From G965267335 sp965267335 (lineage in GTDB: Bacteria > Bacteroidota > Bacteroidia > Cytophagales > JAAEPT01), in assembly GCA_965267335.1 (NCBI GenBank), contig OZ253953.1:4402001-4466000 (forward strand): a stretch of 64,000 nt of DNA, written 5' to 3'. The notes under the pieces are model-generated. The model saw only the letters and a program-made list of their open reading frames with translations, did not search any database and was not told the DNA's origin. Of the stretch, positions 26,177 through 34,732 are shown one piece after another (within the stretch, counting starts at the first letter, position 1; the number at the start of each line of letters is the position of its first letter). A program made the translations under genes and the position numbers.

Positions 26177-26940
26177 TCAACGTAATAAAAATAGGAGGCA
26201 ACATTGTCGATAACCCTGAGGCTCTCGATCAATTCCTAAGTGACTTCTCCAAGCTCCCCGGACAGAACATACTCATCCATGGAGGGGGTAAAGTTGCCAC
26301 CAAGATTAGTGCTGCTCTTGGTATTGAAACAAAAATGGTAGAGGGAAGAAGGGTAACTGATAAAGATACACTTGAAGTTGTGACCATGGTATATGCAGGA
26401 CTGGTTAACAAAACTATAGTATCAAAACTGCAAGCCTTAAATACCAATGCCATTGGACTTTCCGGTGCCGATGCCAATATTATCAAATCACACAAGCGAA
26501 CAAACAGCTCTGTGGATTACGGGTTTGTCGGAGATATTGACCATGTTGATGCAGATAAAATTCACTCTCTACTCCATAGCGACCTCACTCCTGTCATTGC
26601 GCCAATTACCCATGATAAAAAAGGACAATTGTTGAATACCAATGCAGATAGTGTTGCTTCGCAAGTTGCTCGCTCACTAAAGGCCCGGTTAGTTTATTGT
26701 TTTGAACTTCCCGGAGTGATGAAGGATATAAATGATGAAAATAGTCTGATTGCCAGAATCAATCAGGAGTACTATACTGAATTAAAAACTGGCGGGATTA
26801 TTGCAGATGGGATGATACCCAAGCTCGATAACTGTTTCGAGGCCCTGAATGCAGGAGTAAGTAAGGTTTGTATTTGTCAGGCAAATCAAATTCTGAATCT
26901 GGATTCCGGTACTTTTGTTGGAACTGAGCTGGAATTATAA
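26173..26940 (+). CDS. argB: N-acylglutamate kinase
   Basis: The 255-residue amino-acid kinase has NVIKIGGNIVD, LIHGGGKVATKI, GRRVTDKDTLEVVTMVYAGLVNK, GLSGADANI, NTNADSVASQVA and GGIIADGMIPKLDNC. It phosphorylates N-acetyl- or N-succinylglutamate. It lacks the N-terminal extension typical of arginine-inhibited hexameric forms. It is translationally coupled to argF'. Confidence 0.94.
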   Translation: MINVIKIGGNIVDNPEALDQFLSDFSKLPGQNILIHGGGKVATKISAALGIETKMVEGRRVTDKDTLEVVTMVYAGLVNKTIVSKLQALNTNAIGLSGADANIIKSHKRTNSSVDYGFVGDIDHVDADKIHSLLHSDLTPVIAPITHDKKGQLLNTNADSVASQVARSLKARLVYCFELPGVMKDINDENSLIARINQEYYTELKTGGIIADGMIPKLDNCFEALNAGVSKVCICQANQILNLDSGTFVGTELEL

Positions 26941-26982
26941 ATCACATTAAACTATATTTATAAGACTTTAACAGTGAGAACC

Positions 26983-27618
26983 ATGAGAATATTTTTAGTC
27001 ATAGCCTTATGCAGCATTCTTCCTTTAACAATGAATGCCCAGTCAGCAGAAGAACTTTACAAAACAGGTCGCAGTCAATATGACAAAGGTAAATACAAGG
27101 ATGCTATCGCTACTTTTACTAGTGCCCTTGAAAAGAAAAAAGACTATAAAGAAGCTTATGTTGCTCGCGGTATAGCAAAATATTCATCGAAAGACTACGA
27201 TGGGGCAATCAAGGACTTCACTAAAGCGATTGAAATAGACCCTGAATACGAAAGAGCCTACTATGACCGCTCAATTGCCTACCATGATATTCAAAAATAT
27301 GATCAGGCCATTGCAGATGCTACCCGTGCAATTGAACTCAATCCGACTCATGAGGAGGCATATTATAACCGTGGATTAGCTAAAGATTTGTCAGGTAAAC
27401 AAAAAGATGCAATTGCCGATTTTGACAAGGCAATTGAACTAAAGCCCGAAGATGCAGAGGCTTATTACGAGCGAGCAATGACTTATTACGACCTTAATGA
27501 GTTTGACAAGTCTTGCCAGGATTTATATATAGCTCGTGATAAAGGTATTAAGGAAGCAAAGAAATACATCAAGAAGCTTTGTCTGGAACAAACGAAAAAC
27601 GAGCAGGTATCTCAATAA
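26983..27618 (+). CDS. Secreted TPR-repeat protein
   Basis: The ATG at 26983 gives a clean signal peptide ending NAQS; an in-frame GTG nine bases earlier is possible. About four and a half tetratricopeptide repeats follow (A..Y..Rx.A......DAI.DF.KAIEL.P pattern, residues 20-190) and a basic C-terminus. TPR proteins mediate protein-protein contacts, here in the periplasm. It sits between argB and argE on the same strand with 42 and 13 bp gaps, a common kind of passenger gene in Bacteroidota operons. Confidence 0.85.
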   Translation: MRIFLVIALCSILPLTMNAQSAEELYKTGRSQYDKGKYKDAIATFTSALEKKKDYKEAYVARGIAKYSSKDYDGAIKDFTKAIEIDPEYERAYYDRSIAYHDIQKYDQAIADATRAIELNPTHEEAYYNRGLAKDLSGKQKDAIADFDKAIELKPEDAEAYYERAMTYYDLNEFDKSCQDLYIARDKGIKEAKKYIKKLCLEQTKNEQVSQ

Positions 27619-27631
27619 ACCAATTCGGCAG

Positions 27632-28696
27632 ATGAGTGCAGATCCCGAACTTAAATCACTAGCGATTGAACTACTTCGTGAACTAATCGGGATAGAATCA
27701 TTTAGCCGGGAGGAACATAATACAGCTTCTCTTCTCGAAAAATTTTTAAAGTCCAACGGAATCGAAACGTATCGATTAAAGAATAATGTGTGGGCGAAGA
27801 ACCGGCATTATTCATCGGACAAACCAACCATACTTCTCAATTCTCACCACGACACGGTCAAACCTAATGCTGGCTATACAAGAGACCCATTTTCTGCGGA
27901 CATACAAGACGGAAAACTATTCGGCTTAGGAAGCAATGATGCTGGCGGATGCTTGGTTTCGCTGATTGCCACATTCATCTATTATTACGATAAAGACTTA
28001 AAATACAACCTGGTATTAGCGGCCTCGGCAGAAGAAGAGATTTCAGGAAAGGACGGTATAGAGTTGTTGCTGCCTGAACTTGGTCCCATTGACTTTGCAA
28101 TAGTTGGTGAACCAACACTTATGGATGCAGCAATATCAGAAAAGGGGTTGATGGTAATTGATTGTGTAGCTCGTGGAGTCTCGGGTCATGCAGCGAGAGA
28201 GGAAGGAGAAAACGCAATCTATAAAGCCTTGAAGGATATACAGTGGGTAAGCACTTACCGGTTTCCAAAAATTTCTGATACGCTCGGCCCCGTAAAGATG
28301 TCTGCCACGGTCATCAAGGGCGGCACACAGCACAATGTGGTGCCTGACACCTGCGAATTCACTTTAGACGTAAGAGTAACCGATGTCTATACCAATAAAG
28401 AGATTTTAGACATTATTCAAAGCAATCTGCAATCAGAGGCTAACGCCCGATCCACTCGATTAAACTCTTCCTCAATACCTGAAAAACACCCTATAGTAGT
28501 AGCTGCGAAAAAATTTGGGTCTCGAACGTATGGCTCCCCGACCATGTCCGATCAGGCATTGATAAACGCACCCTCGATTAAAATAGGTCCCGGAGATTCT
28601 GCACGATCACACACGGCTGATGAATTTATTTATGTAGCTGAAATTGAAGAAGCCATAGAAAAATACATCTCAATTCTACAAGAAGTGTTAATTTAG
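27632..28696 (+). CDS. argE: Acylornithine deacylase (M20 metallopeptidase family)
   Basis: The start at ATG 27632 (MSADPELK) is chosen because the longer frame overlaps the TPR gene by 80 bp. The 354-residue protein has the M20 metal site LNSHHDTVKPN, GLGSNDAGG, the general base pair in SAEEEISG, and VVGEP-like IVGEPTL. It releases ornithine from its N-acyl form. It is followed 8 bp later by argH. Confidence 0.92.
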   Translation: MSADPELKSLAIELLRELIGIESFSREEHNTASLLEKFLKSNGIETYRLKNNVWAKNRHYSSDKPTILLNSHHDTVKPNAGYTRDPFSADIQDGKLFGLGSNDAGGCLVSLIATFIYYYDKDLKYNLVLAASAEEEISGKDGIELLLPELGPIDFAIVGEPTLMDAAISEKGLMVIDCVARGVSGHAAREEGENAIYKALKDIQWVSTYRFPKISDTLGPVKMSATVIKGGTQHNVVPDTCEFTLDVRVTDVYTNKEILDIIQSNLQSEANARSTRLNSSSIPEKHPIVVAAKKFGSRTYGSPTMSDQALINAPSIKIGPGDSARSHTADEFIYVAEIEEAIEKYISILQEVLI

Positions 28697-28704
28697 TCCT
28701 CATT

Positions 28705-30042
28705 ATGGGCAAAAAACTCTGGCAAAAGGATATAAGCGTCAATGAACGTATCGAAAAGTTCACAGTAGGTCTTGACCGTGAATTGGATTTACTATTGGCT
28801 AAATCAGATATTCAAGGCTCACTGGCCCACATCGAAATGTTGACAGAGGTTGGACTCTTACAAAAAGATGAACTCGAAATTCTGCAAAAAGAATTAAAGT
28901 CCATTTACAAAGAAGTAGAGGCCGGAGAGTTTACAATTGAAGATGGAATTGAGGATGTTCATTCTCAGGTTGAGTTTTTACTTACTGACAGACTGGGTGA
29001 AGTTGGTAAAAAAATTCATAGCGGGCGTTCCAGAAATGACCAAGTACTGGTTGATTTGAAATTATTCTTTCGCGATCAGATACAGGAAACCGTTCAGCAC
29101 ACCAAAGAACTGTTTGAGTTATTGATCGAAAAAAGTGAAGAGCACAAAGACGTCCTCCTACCAGGCTATACCCACCTGCAGGTAGCGATGCCTTCGTCTT
29201 TTGGTCTTTGGTTTGGCGCATATGCTGAGAGTCTTGTCGATGACCTTCAAATGCTTCAGGCGGCCTATAAAGTCGTCAACAAGAATCCTCTGGGAAGCGC
29301 AGCCGGATACGGGTCCTCCTTTCCATTGAACAGAACAAAAACTACAGAACTGCTTGGCTTTGAAACGCTCAATCAAAACGTAGTTTACGCTCAGATGAGC
29401 CGCGGAAAGACAGAGAAGTTGGTCAGCACCGGAATCGCTTCAATTGCCGCTACGCTCGGTCGTATGGCAATGGATATTTGTCTTTATATGAGTCAAAATT
29501 TTGGATTCGTTTCCTTTCCGCCAGAGCTCACTACCGGTTCGAGCATTATGCCTCACAAGAAAAACCCTGACGTATTTGAAATCATGCGCGGTAAATGCAA
29601 CGTACTTCAGGCACTTCCTAATGATATCACTATGGTTATGGCTAACCTGCCTTCTGGGTATCACCGTGAGATGCAGCTTGTAAAAGAAAAAATATTTCCT
29701 GCATTTGAAGAAATCAATACCTGCCTGGAAATGGCAACATTCATGCTTAGTCAAATTCAGGTCAAGCAACGTATTATGGATGATGACAAGTATCTGTACA
29801 CCTATAGCGTTGAATTAGTTAATAACATGGTTCTGGAGGGAATTCCTTTCCGGGACGCGTACAAAAAGGTCGGGATGATGATTGAAAACAATGAATTCAA
29901 CCCGCCAAAAGAACTTAACCACACACATGAAGGTAGTATAGGTAACCTACGTAATAAAGAAATTCAATCTTCAATGGAAGCTGTGGTTAACGGCTTTGAC
30001 TTCAAAACTTATAATAAGGCTCTCCAGTCATTACTTTCATAA
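28705..30042 (+). CDS. argH: Argininosuccinate lyase
   Basis: The 445-residue fumarase/aspartase-superfamily protein has DVHSQVEF, KIHSGRSRNDQVLVDLKL, PGYTHLQVAMPSSFG, and the signature TGSSIMPHKKNPDVFE with the catalytic Ser. It splits argininosuccinate into arginine and fumarate and is the last gene of the cluster. Confidence 0.96.
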   Translation: MGKKLWQKDISVNERIEKFTVGLDRELDLLLAKSDIQGSLAHIEMLTEVGLLQKDELEILQKELKSIYKEVEAGEFTIEDGIEDVHSQVEFLLTDRLGEVGKKIHSGRSRNDQVLVDLKLFFRDQIQETVQHTKELFELLIEKSEEHKDVLLPGYTHLQVAMPSSFGLWFGAYAESLVDDLQMLQAAYKVVNKNPLGSAAGYGSSFPLNRTKTTELLGFETLNQNVVYAQMSRGKTEKLVSTGIASIAATLGRMAMDICLYMSQNFGFVSFPPELTTGSSIMPHKKNPDVFEIMRGKCNVLQALPNDITMVMANLPSGYHREMQLVKEKIFPAFEEINTCLEMATFMLSQIQVKQRIMDDDKYLYTYSVELVNNMVLEGIPFRDAYKKVGMMIENNEFNPPKELNHTHEGSIGNLRNKEIQSSMEAVVNGFDFKTYNKALQSLLS

Positions 30043-30145
30043 TCTCAATAAGTTCACCAGTAAGTAGAGTAGGAATCAAAAAAATGCCTGGCCGTTGGGG
30101 AAACGAACCAGACAATTGTTAACCTTACTTATTAATTGTGATATG

Positions 30146-30787
30146 TTAGTGAAGTATAAAAAATTCTACTCTCCGGTTCTCCAACCGGTGCTCTTTAGTA
30201 TCATTTGCCACGGCAGGCTTTGTTTCACCGTGCCCAGCAATTGTGATCTTATCAGGATCTAAAGTTTTATCCATCTGAAGCATCATGGCTTTTATCTTCT
30301 CAGCCCTTCTGACAGACAGCGCTTTATTGTATTCTGCAGTACCTTCATTATCGGTATGGCCTTCGAGACGAATACTTCTCCCACTTTTGGCATGTTTCAC
30401 CGCAAGACCAACCTGGAAGATGTCTACTATTTGCAGCTCATCAGAATCAAATCTAAAGTAGACAGGATTAGGAAGCGGTGGTTGAGGAATCTCCTCCACG
30501 ATAGCTACATCTTCCTTTGCCTTCTTCTTTGCTTCTAAAGCCAGTCTTAAAACTTCTTCCTGTTTCTTTCTCGCTAATTCGTTTAATTGATCCTGTGTAG
30601 GCCCATGTACATAGCCTTCACTGATCTTCTTCTCTTTCTTAGTGAACCTATGCGCATGTACCTTCTGCTTACCTACTTTCTTACAATCATAGGTATGTTT
30701 TCTAGGATGCTTTCGCTTCTGAGCATCAGCAGGGAATACCACTAGTGCAACTAGCAAGAGTAATATTGTTGTTTTTAGCGCGTTCAT
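30146..30787 (-). CDS. OmpA-family peptidoglycan-associated outer-membrane protein
   Basis: The signal peptide ends PADAQ. A Lys/His-rich segment (about 24-60) and an Ala/Glu/Lys helix (65-95) precede the OmpA C-terminal domain: PVYFRFDSDEL, IRLEGHTDNEGTAEYNKALSVRRAEKI, ITIAGHGETKPAVANDTKEHRLENRRVEF. The Asp and Arg that bind diaminopimelate are kept. There is no N-terminal barrel, so it is a periplasmic or lipid-free linker rather than a porin. Confidence 0.9.
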   Translation of the reverse strand: MNALKTTILLLLVALVVFPADAQKRKHPRKHTYDCKKVGKQKVHAHRFTKKEKKISEGYVHGPTQDQLNELARKKQEEVLRLALEAKKKAKEDVAIVEEIPQPPLPNPVYFRFDSDELQIVDIFQVGLAVKHAKSGRSIRLEGHTDNEGTAEYNKALSVRRAEKIKAMMLQMDKTLDPDKITIAGHGETKPAVANDTKEHRLENRRVEFFILH

Positions 30788-30826
30788 TGTTCTGTATTAA
30801 AAAATTGTATTTTATATATTATACCA

Positions 30827-30858
30827 CAAAGGTATACGCACTTCATTTTATATGTCAA
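30827..30858 (-). promoter_or_regulatory. Bacteroidota-type promoter of the OmpA-like gene
   Basis: On the minus strand TTGACA (TTG at 30856-30858) is followed 21 bp later by TACCTTTG (30827-30834), matching the -33 TTG and -7 TAnnTTTG boxes. It lies about 40 bp before the start codon. The remainder of 30859-31156 is very AT-rich and shows nothing else. Confidence 0.6.
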
Positions 30859-31156
30859 GACTTTCTTTAATTAAATTATAATATTCTTTATTAATTCACC
30901 CATTATATTAAAATAGTGCAATTTATATGCGTTTTTAAGCTTATTTAGCGAGTAATAATCATATTTCATAAAAAAAATAGATTCATACTAATTATTAACA
31001 AAGTACAATTATATGGGATAATTCATATCAATTATTAGATATATTCAATCGACTATCTAATTGTATTTTTCTAATATTACTTGTGAATATTGGATTGTTT
31101 TTTGGGGAAAATAAGGTGTTAATTAAAAACTTGGTTAATGCATTAATACTTGATTT

Positions 31157-31687
31157 CTAAACCAAATCGTCATCTGTGGGGCCTAAGTCTGAATAAAACT
31201 CAGATAGTTCCTTCTTTTCAGCTAATAAAGTGGGGGTCAATGTGGTAATTCCAATTAGCGGTATGAGTAACTCAAAAATAATCCACCAACTACTTCGGGC
31301 GTAGAGGTATTTTTTGGTTATCCTATAGTTCAAATAAATCACAGGTATCATAAGAACCACTGATGCAACATTGAGTATATCGAAAAGTGATAGGGGTGAC
31401 TCCTCCGTATACAGATCTTCTACAAAGAACTGAACTACACCATTAATTAAGACTAATAAAAGGAGAGCATGAACAACTCCATACTCTGATTTATTCCTCA
31501 TTTTGAGTTCTTTGTATTGGAAGTCATACACCCCCATATGCCATATATAAATAAAAATAAAGGGAGTAATGCGCAAGGCATTCAACACCATCTCATTTTC
31601 AAACCTGTCCTTCTGAAACATCAAAAGGTAGAGATTAGCGATAACAACGATCACATAAATCGGGTATAGGGGCAATAGCCTTCCCAT
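31157..31687 (-). CDS. Integral membrane protein of unknown function
   Basis: The 176-residue product has about five hydrophobic segments (roughly residues 5-24, 38-56, 68-88, 100-120 and 132-155) and an acidic C-terminal tail ending PTDDDLV. No family is recognised. It follows the other membrane-protein gene (31709-32380) by 21 bp and is probably co-transcribed. Confidence 0.65.
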   Translation of the reverse strand: MGRLLPLYPIYVIVVIANLYLLMFQKDRFENEMVLNALRITPFIFIYIWHMGVYDFQYKELKMRNKSEYGVVHALLLLVLINGVVQFFVEDLYTEESPLSLFDILNVASVVLMIPVIYLNYRITKKYLYARSSWWIIFELLIPLIGITTLTPTLLAEKKELSEFYSDLGPTDDDLV

Positions 31688-31708
31688 GAGTCAATAAATA
31701 TAATTTCG

Positions 31709-32380
31709 TTATACGACTATATCTTTTGGGTCATCTCCAATCGTATGTTCATTCAAAGGCCTGCTACTAATCTCATTAACCCTTGGCTGAAAAAACCAAA
31801 TGCCAATTGGGTAAAAAACAATCAAAAAGAAATAACCCACATAGTCAGCAAATCGAGCTCTTGATTTCATCTCTGCTGACTTGGTAGCTTTTGCAACAAA
31901 ATAGATTGTATGGATGACACCGAAAATCGAAAGAAAATAAAGCGGAATCACCAAAAAGAAGACAGCCGGGACAGGTGCCGGAACACGACCTTGAGTCAAC
32001 TGTAACATTATCATGTATTCCATAAAATCTACAATGAATACCATCATAATCACTGTAAAGATCATTGGGATGATAATAAATATTTTAAATCTTGTGGTTT
32101 TCATACTGAACCCTTCAGGTAGGTAGTTTTGCATACCGAGTCCGACACTCCAGAAATAAGCAAATTGAATAAAAATTGGGATCAACATCAGTCTGTATAC
32201 CCACCTCATCTGTTCAAACATCGCGATCACGCTAGCCGGGTCATTATTTCTCAACCCCACCTGATCAATTGCAAAAGGATCAATAAATGCGGCTCCTACG
32301 ATCCCGAGGAAAAAATAAGATCCAACAAGAATTAAAAAGATTTGCCAATGCTTTATTCTTAAGAAGAAATGAGGGTTCAT
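31709..32380 (-). CDS. Integral membrane protein of unknown function
   Basis: The 223-residue product has about five membrane segments, starting with KHWQIFLILVGSYFFLGIVGAAF, and a C-terminal acidic tail ending DPKDIVV. It is first of a two-gene unit with the 176-residue protein. The two share a general layout of several spans and a short acidic tail, but no clear sequence similarity. No family is recognised. Confidence 0.65.
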   Translation of the reverse strand: MNPHFFLRIKHWQIFLILVGSYFFLGIVGAAFIDPFAIDQVGLRNNDPASVIAMFEQMRWVYRLMLIPIFIQFAYFWSVGLGMQNYLPEGFSMKTTRFKIFIIIPMIFTVIMMVFIVDFMEYMIMLQLTQGRVPAPVPAVFFLVIPLYFLSIFGVIHTIYFVAKATKSAEMKSRARFADYVGYFFLIVFYPIGIWFFQPRVNEISSRPLNEHTIGDDPKDIVV

Positions 32381-32460
32381 AATTGTACGTGTTTTTATAG
32401 TTAAGTACTAATTAACTATATGATTGCAAATTTCCAATTTATGTTGCCTCATATCTAATT

Positions 32461-32487
32461 TCCGAGGTTCGTGTCTCACGAACCGGA
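32461..32487. repeat. Perfect hairpin upstream of the membrane-protein pair
   Basis: GGTTCGTG (32465-32472) and CACGAACC (32476-32483) form an 8-bp stem with a 3-nt loop, extended by TCC/GGA on the outside. There is no U run on either side, so it is more like an interspersed palindrome than a terminator. It sits next to the dnaK terminator. Confidence 0.55.
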
Positions 32488-32496
32488 GAAATATAT

Positions 32497-32525
32497 AAAA
32501 AAACCCCGCACTCCGTGCGGGGTTT
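32497..32525 (-). terminator. Rho-independent terminator of dnaK
   Basis: On the minus strand the 11-bp stem AAACCCCGCAC/GTGCGGGGTTT (32501-32511 with 32515-32525, loop of 3) is followed by a U run. It lies about 47 bp after the dnaK stop codon. Confidence 0.9.
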
Positions 32526-32571
32526 ATATTCGTCATAGGCATTGATCACATCAGATCAATTACACATTTGT

Positions 32572-34488
32572 TTACTTCTTCTCCTCTGTGTCTACTTCCT
32601 CAAAGTCAACATCCTGAGCTGAATCATCGCTTCCGGAATTACCTTCATCCTGAGCACCACTTCCTCCAGCCTGATCCTGCTGTTGCGCCTGGTAAATCTC
32701 TTGTGAAGCCGCTTCCCATGCTTTGTTCATTTTCTCCATTGCTGAATCAATCGCTGCCAGGTCTTGAGAACCATGAGCCGTTTTCAGTTCAGCTAAGGCT
32801 TCTTCAATACCTTTCTTATTGCCTTCAGAAAGCTTATCTCCGTAATCCTTCAACTGCTTTTCAGTACTGAAGATCATAGAATCAGCTGCATTCACTTTGT
32901 CAGCTTTTTCTCTGGCTTCCTTATCTGATGCTGCGTTGGCCTCGGCCTCTTGCTTCATCTTTGCGATTTCTTCATCAGTAAGTCCTGAAGAAGCTTCAAT
33001 CCTGATACTCTGCTCCTTTCCAGTACCTTTATCTTTTGCTGATACATTCATAATACCATTTGCATCAACATCGAAGGTAACTTCAATCTGAGGAACTCCT
33101 CTAGGTGCTGGTGGTATATCACTCAAGTGGAATCGACCGATTGACTTGTTATCCTTAGCCATTGACCGCTCACCTTGGAGTACGTGAATTTCCACCGATG
33201 GCTGATTATCCGCAGCGGTAGAAAACACCTCTGTTTTCTTTGATGGAATCGTTGTATTCGCCTCTATCAAAGTAGTGAATACACCTCCCATTGTCTCAAT
33301 CCCCAAAGAAAGTGGGGTTACATCTAATAATAGTACATCCTTCACTTCACCGGTTAATACTCCACCCTGGATCGCTGCACCAATAGCAACAACCTCATCA
33401 GGATTAACACCTTTAGAAGGTTTCTTACCGAAGAATTTCTCTACCTCTTCCTGAATTCTTGGAATACGGGTTGACCCACCAACAAGAATTACTTCGTCAA
33501 TATCGGACTTTGATAAACCTGCATCTTTCAATGCTTGCTCACATGGAGTCAGTGACCTTTTGATTAAGTCATCTGCTAGTTGCTCAAATTGAGATCTTGT
33601 CAAAGACTTTACAAGGTGTTTCGGCACACCATCAACTGGCATGATATACGGCAAGTTGATTTCAGTTTGGGTACTGCTTGAGAGCTCTACCTTCGCCTTT
33701 TCGGCAGCTTCCTTCAATCTCTGAAGCGCCATCGGATCTTTTCTCAAATCAATTCCTTCATCCTTCTGGAACTCCTCTGCCAACCAGTTAATAATCACCT
33801 GATCAAAGTCATCTCCACCTAGGTGGGTATCACCGTTGGTTGATTTAACTTCGAACACACCATCACCAAGTTCAAGTATTGATATATCAAATGTACCACC
33901 ACCTAAGTCATAAACAGCGATGGTCATATCCTGATTCTTCTTATCGAGACCATATGCCAAGGCTGCAGCAGTCGGCTCATTGATGATCCTTTTTACTTCA
34001 AGACCTGCAATTTGACCGGCTTCTTTTGTCGCTTGTCGTTCAGCATCGTTGAAATAGGCCGGAACCGTAATCACCGCTTCGGTTACCGTAGTTCCCAGAT
34101 AATCTTCAGCCGTAGACTTCATCTTTTGAAGTACCATTGCCGAAATTTCCTGAGGGGTGTAAAGCCTATCTCCAATTTTCACACGGGGAGTATCATTATT
34201 CCCCTTTTCCACTGTATATGGGCTTCTTTCTATTTCCTTTTGTACATCAGAAAATTTCTTACCCATAAATCTTTTAATTGACTGGATGGTATTCGTTGGG
34301 TTGGTAATAGCCTGACGTTTTGCCGGATCACCTACCTTTCTCTCACCTTTTCCGTCTTCCAAAAACGCCACAATCGAGGGCGTTGTTCTTTTCCCTTCAC
34401 TGTTAGGTATTACAACTGGCTCGTTACCCTCCATTACGGAGACACATGAGTTGGTTGTACCTAAGTCTATTCCTATAATTTTTCCCAT
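32572..34488 (-). CDS. dnaK: Chaperone protein DnaK (Hsp70)
   Basis: The 638-residue protein is a full Hsp70: IGIDLGTTNSCV at the start, VITVPAYFNDAERQATKEAG, IAVYDLGGGTFDISILE, ILVGGSTRIPRIQEEV, the linker DVLLLDVTPLSLGIETMGG, the peptide-binding domain and a Gln/Gly/Ser-rich, acidic C-terminus ending DFEEVDTEEKK. It uses ATP to refold and hold proteins with DnaJ and GrpE, which are not encoded nearby. It is monocistronic with a candidate sigma-54-type promoter. Confidence 0.98.
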   Translation of the reverse strand: MGKIIGIDLGTTNSCVSVMEGNEPVVIPNSEGKRTTPSIVAFLEDGKGERKVGDPAKRQAITNPTNTIQSIKRFMGKKFSDVQKEIERSPYTVEKGNNDTPRVKIGDRLYTPQEISAMVLQKMKSTAEDYLGTTVTEAVITVPAYFNDAERQATKEAGQIAGLEVKRIINEPTAAALAYGLDKKNQDMTIAVYDLGGGTFDISILELGDGVFEVKSTNGDTHLGGDDFDQVIINWLAEEFQKDEGIDLRKDPMALQRLKEAAEKAKVELSSSTQTEINLPYIMPVDGVPKHLVKSLTRSQFEQLADDLIKRSLTPCEQALKDAGLSKSDIDEVILVGGSTRIPRIQEEVEKFFGKKPSKGVNPDEVVAIGAAIQGGVLTGEVKDVLLLDVTPLSLGIETMGGVFTTLIEANTTIPSKKTEVFSTAADNQPSVEIHVLQGERSMAKDNKSIGRFHLSDIPPAPRGVPQIEVTFDVDANGIMNVSAKDKGTGKEQSIRIEASSGLTDEEIAKMKQEAEANAASDKEAREKADKVNAADSMIFSTEKQLKDYGDKLSEGNKKGIEEALAELKTAHGSQDLAAIDSAMEKMNKAWEAASQEIYQAQQQDQAGGSGAQDEGNSGSDDSAQDVDFEEVDTEEKK

Positions 34489-34544
34489 GATTCTGTATAT
34501 ATAATTTTAAATTCTAAAACCGTTTTTTCATCTGCTTAATACTT

Positions 34545-34588
34545 AACAAGGCTTATGCCAACGCATCTATATGACAAAAAGTATGACA
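34545..34588 (-). promoter_or_regulatory. Sigma-54-like promoter and tandem repeat upstream of dnaK
   Basis: Read on the minus strand, TTGGCATAAGCCTTGTT (34545-34561) fits the -24/-12 layout TGGCAY-N5-TTGY, with the last C of the -12 element replaced by T. Just upstream two copies of TATGACA (plus-strand 34570-34576 and 34582-34588) repeat with a 12-bp period. The predicted start would leave a leader of about 45 nt before the ATG at 34488. Confidence 0.45.
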
Positions 34589-34732
34589 AGATGGCAGAGT
34601 AGAGAATTAATAATTAGAAAAATCAACTAAGAATTCCGTTTCTGACAGTAACACCTGGGTAGTTTTGAATTAGCATCAAAGACAAACAAAACTTTTCGGC
34701 TATCTCAGTCCTAATCCCGAATAGAATAATGG

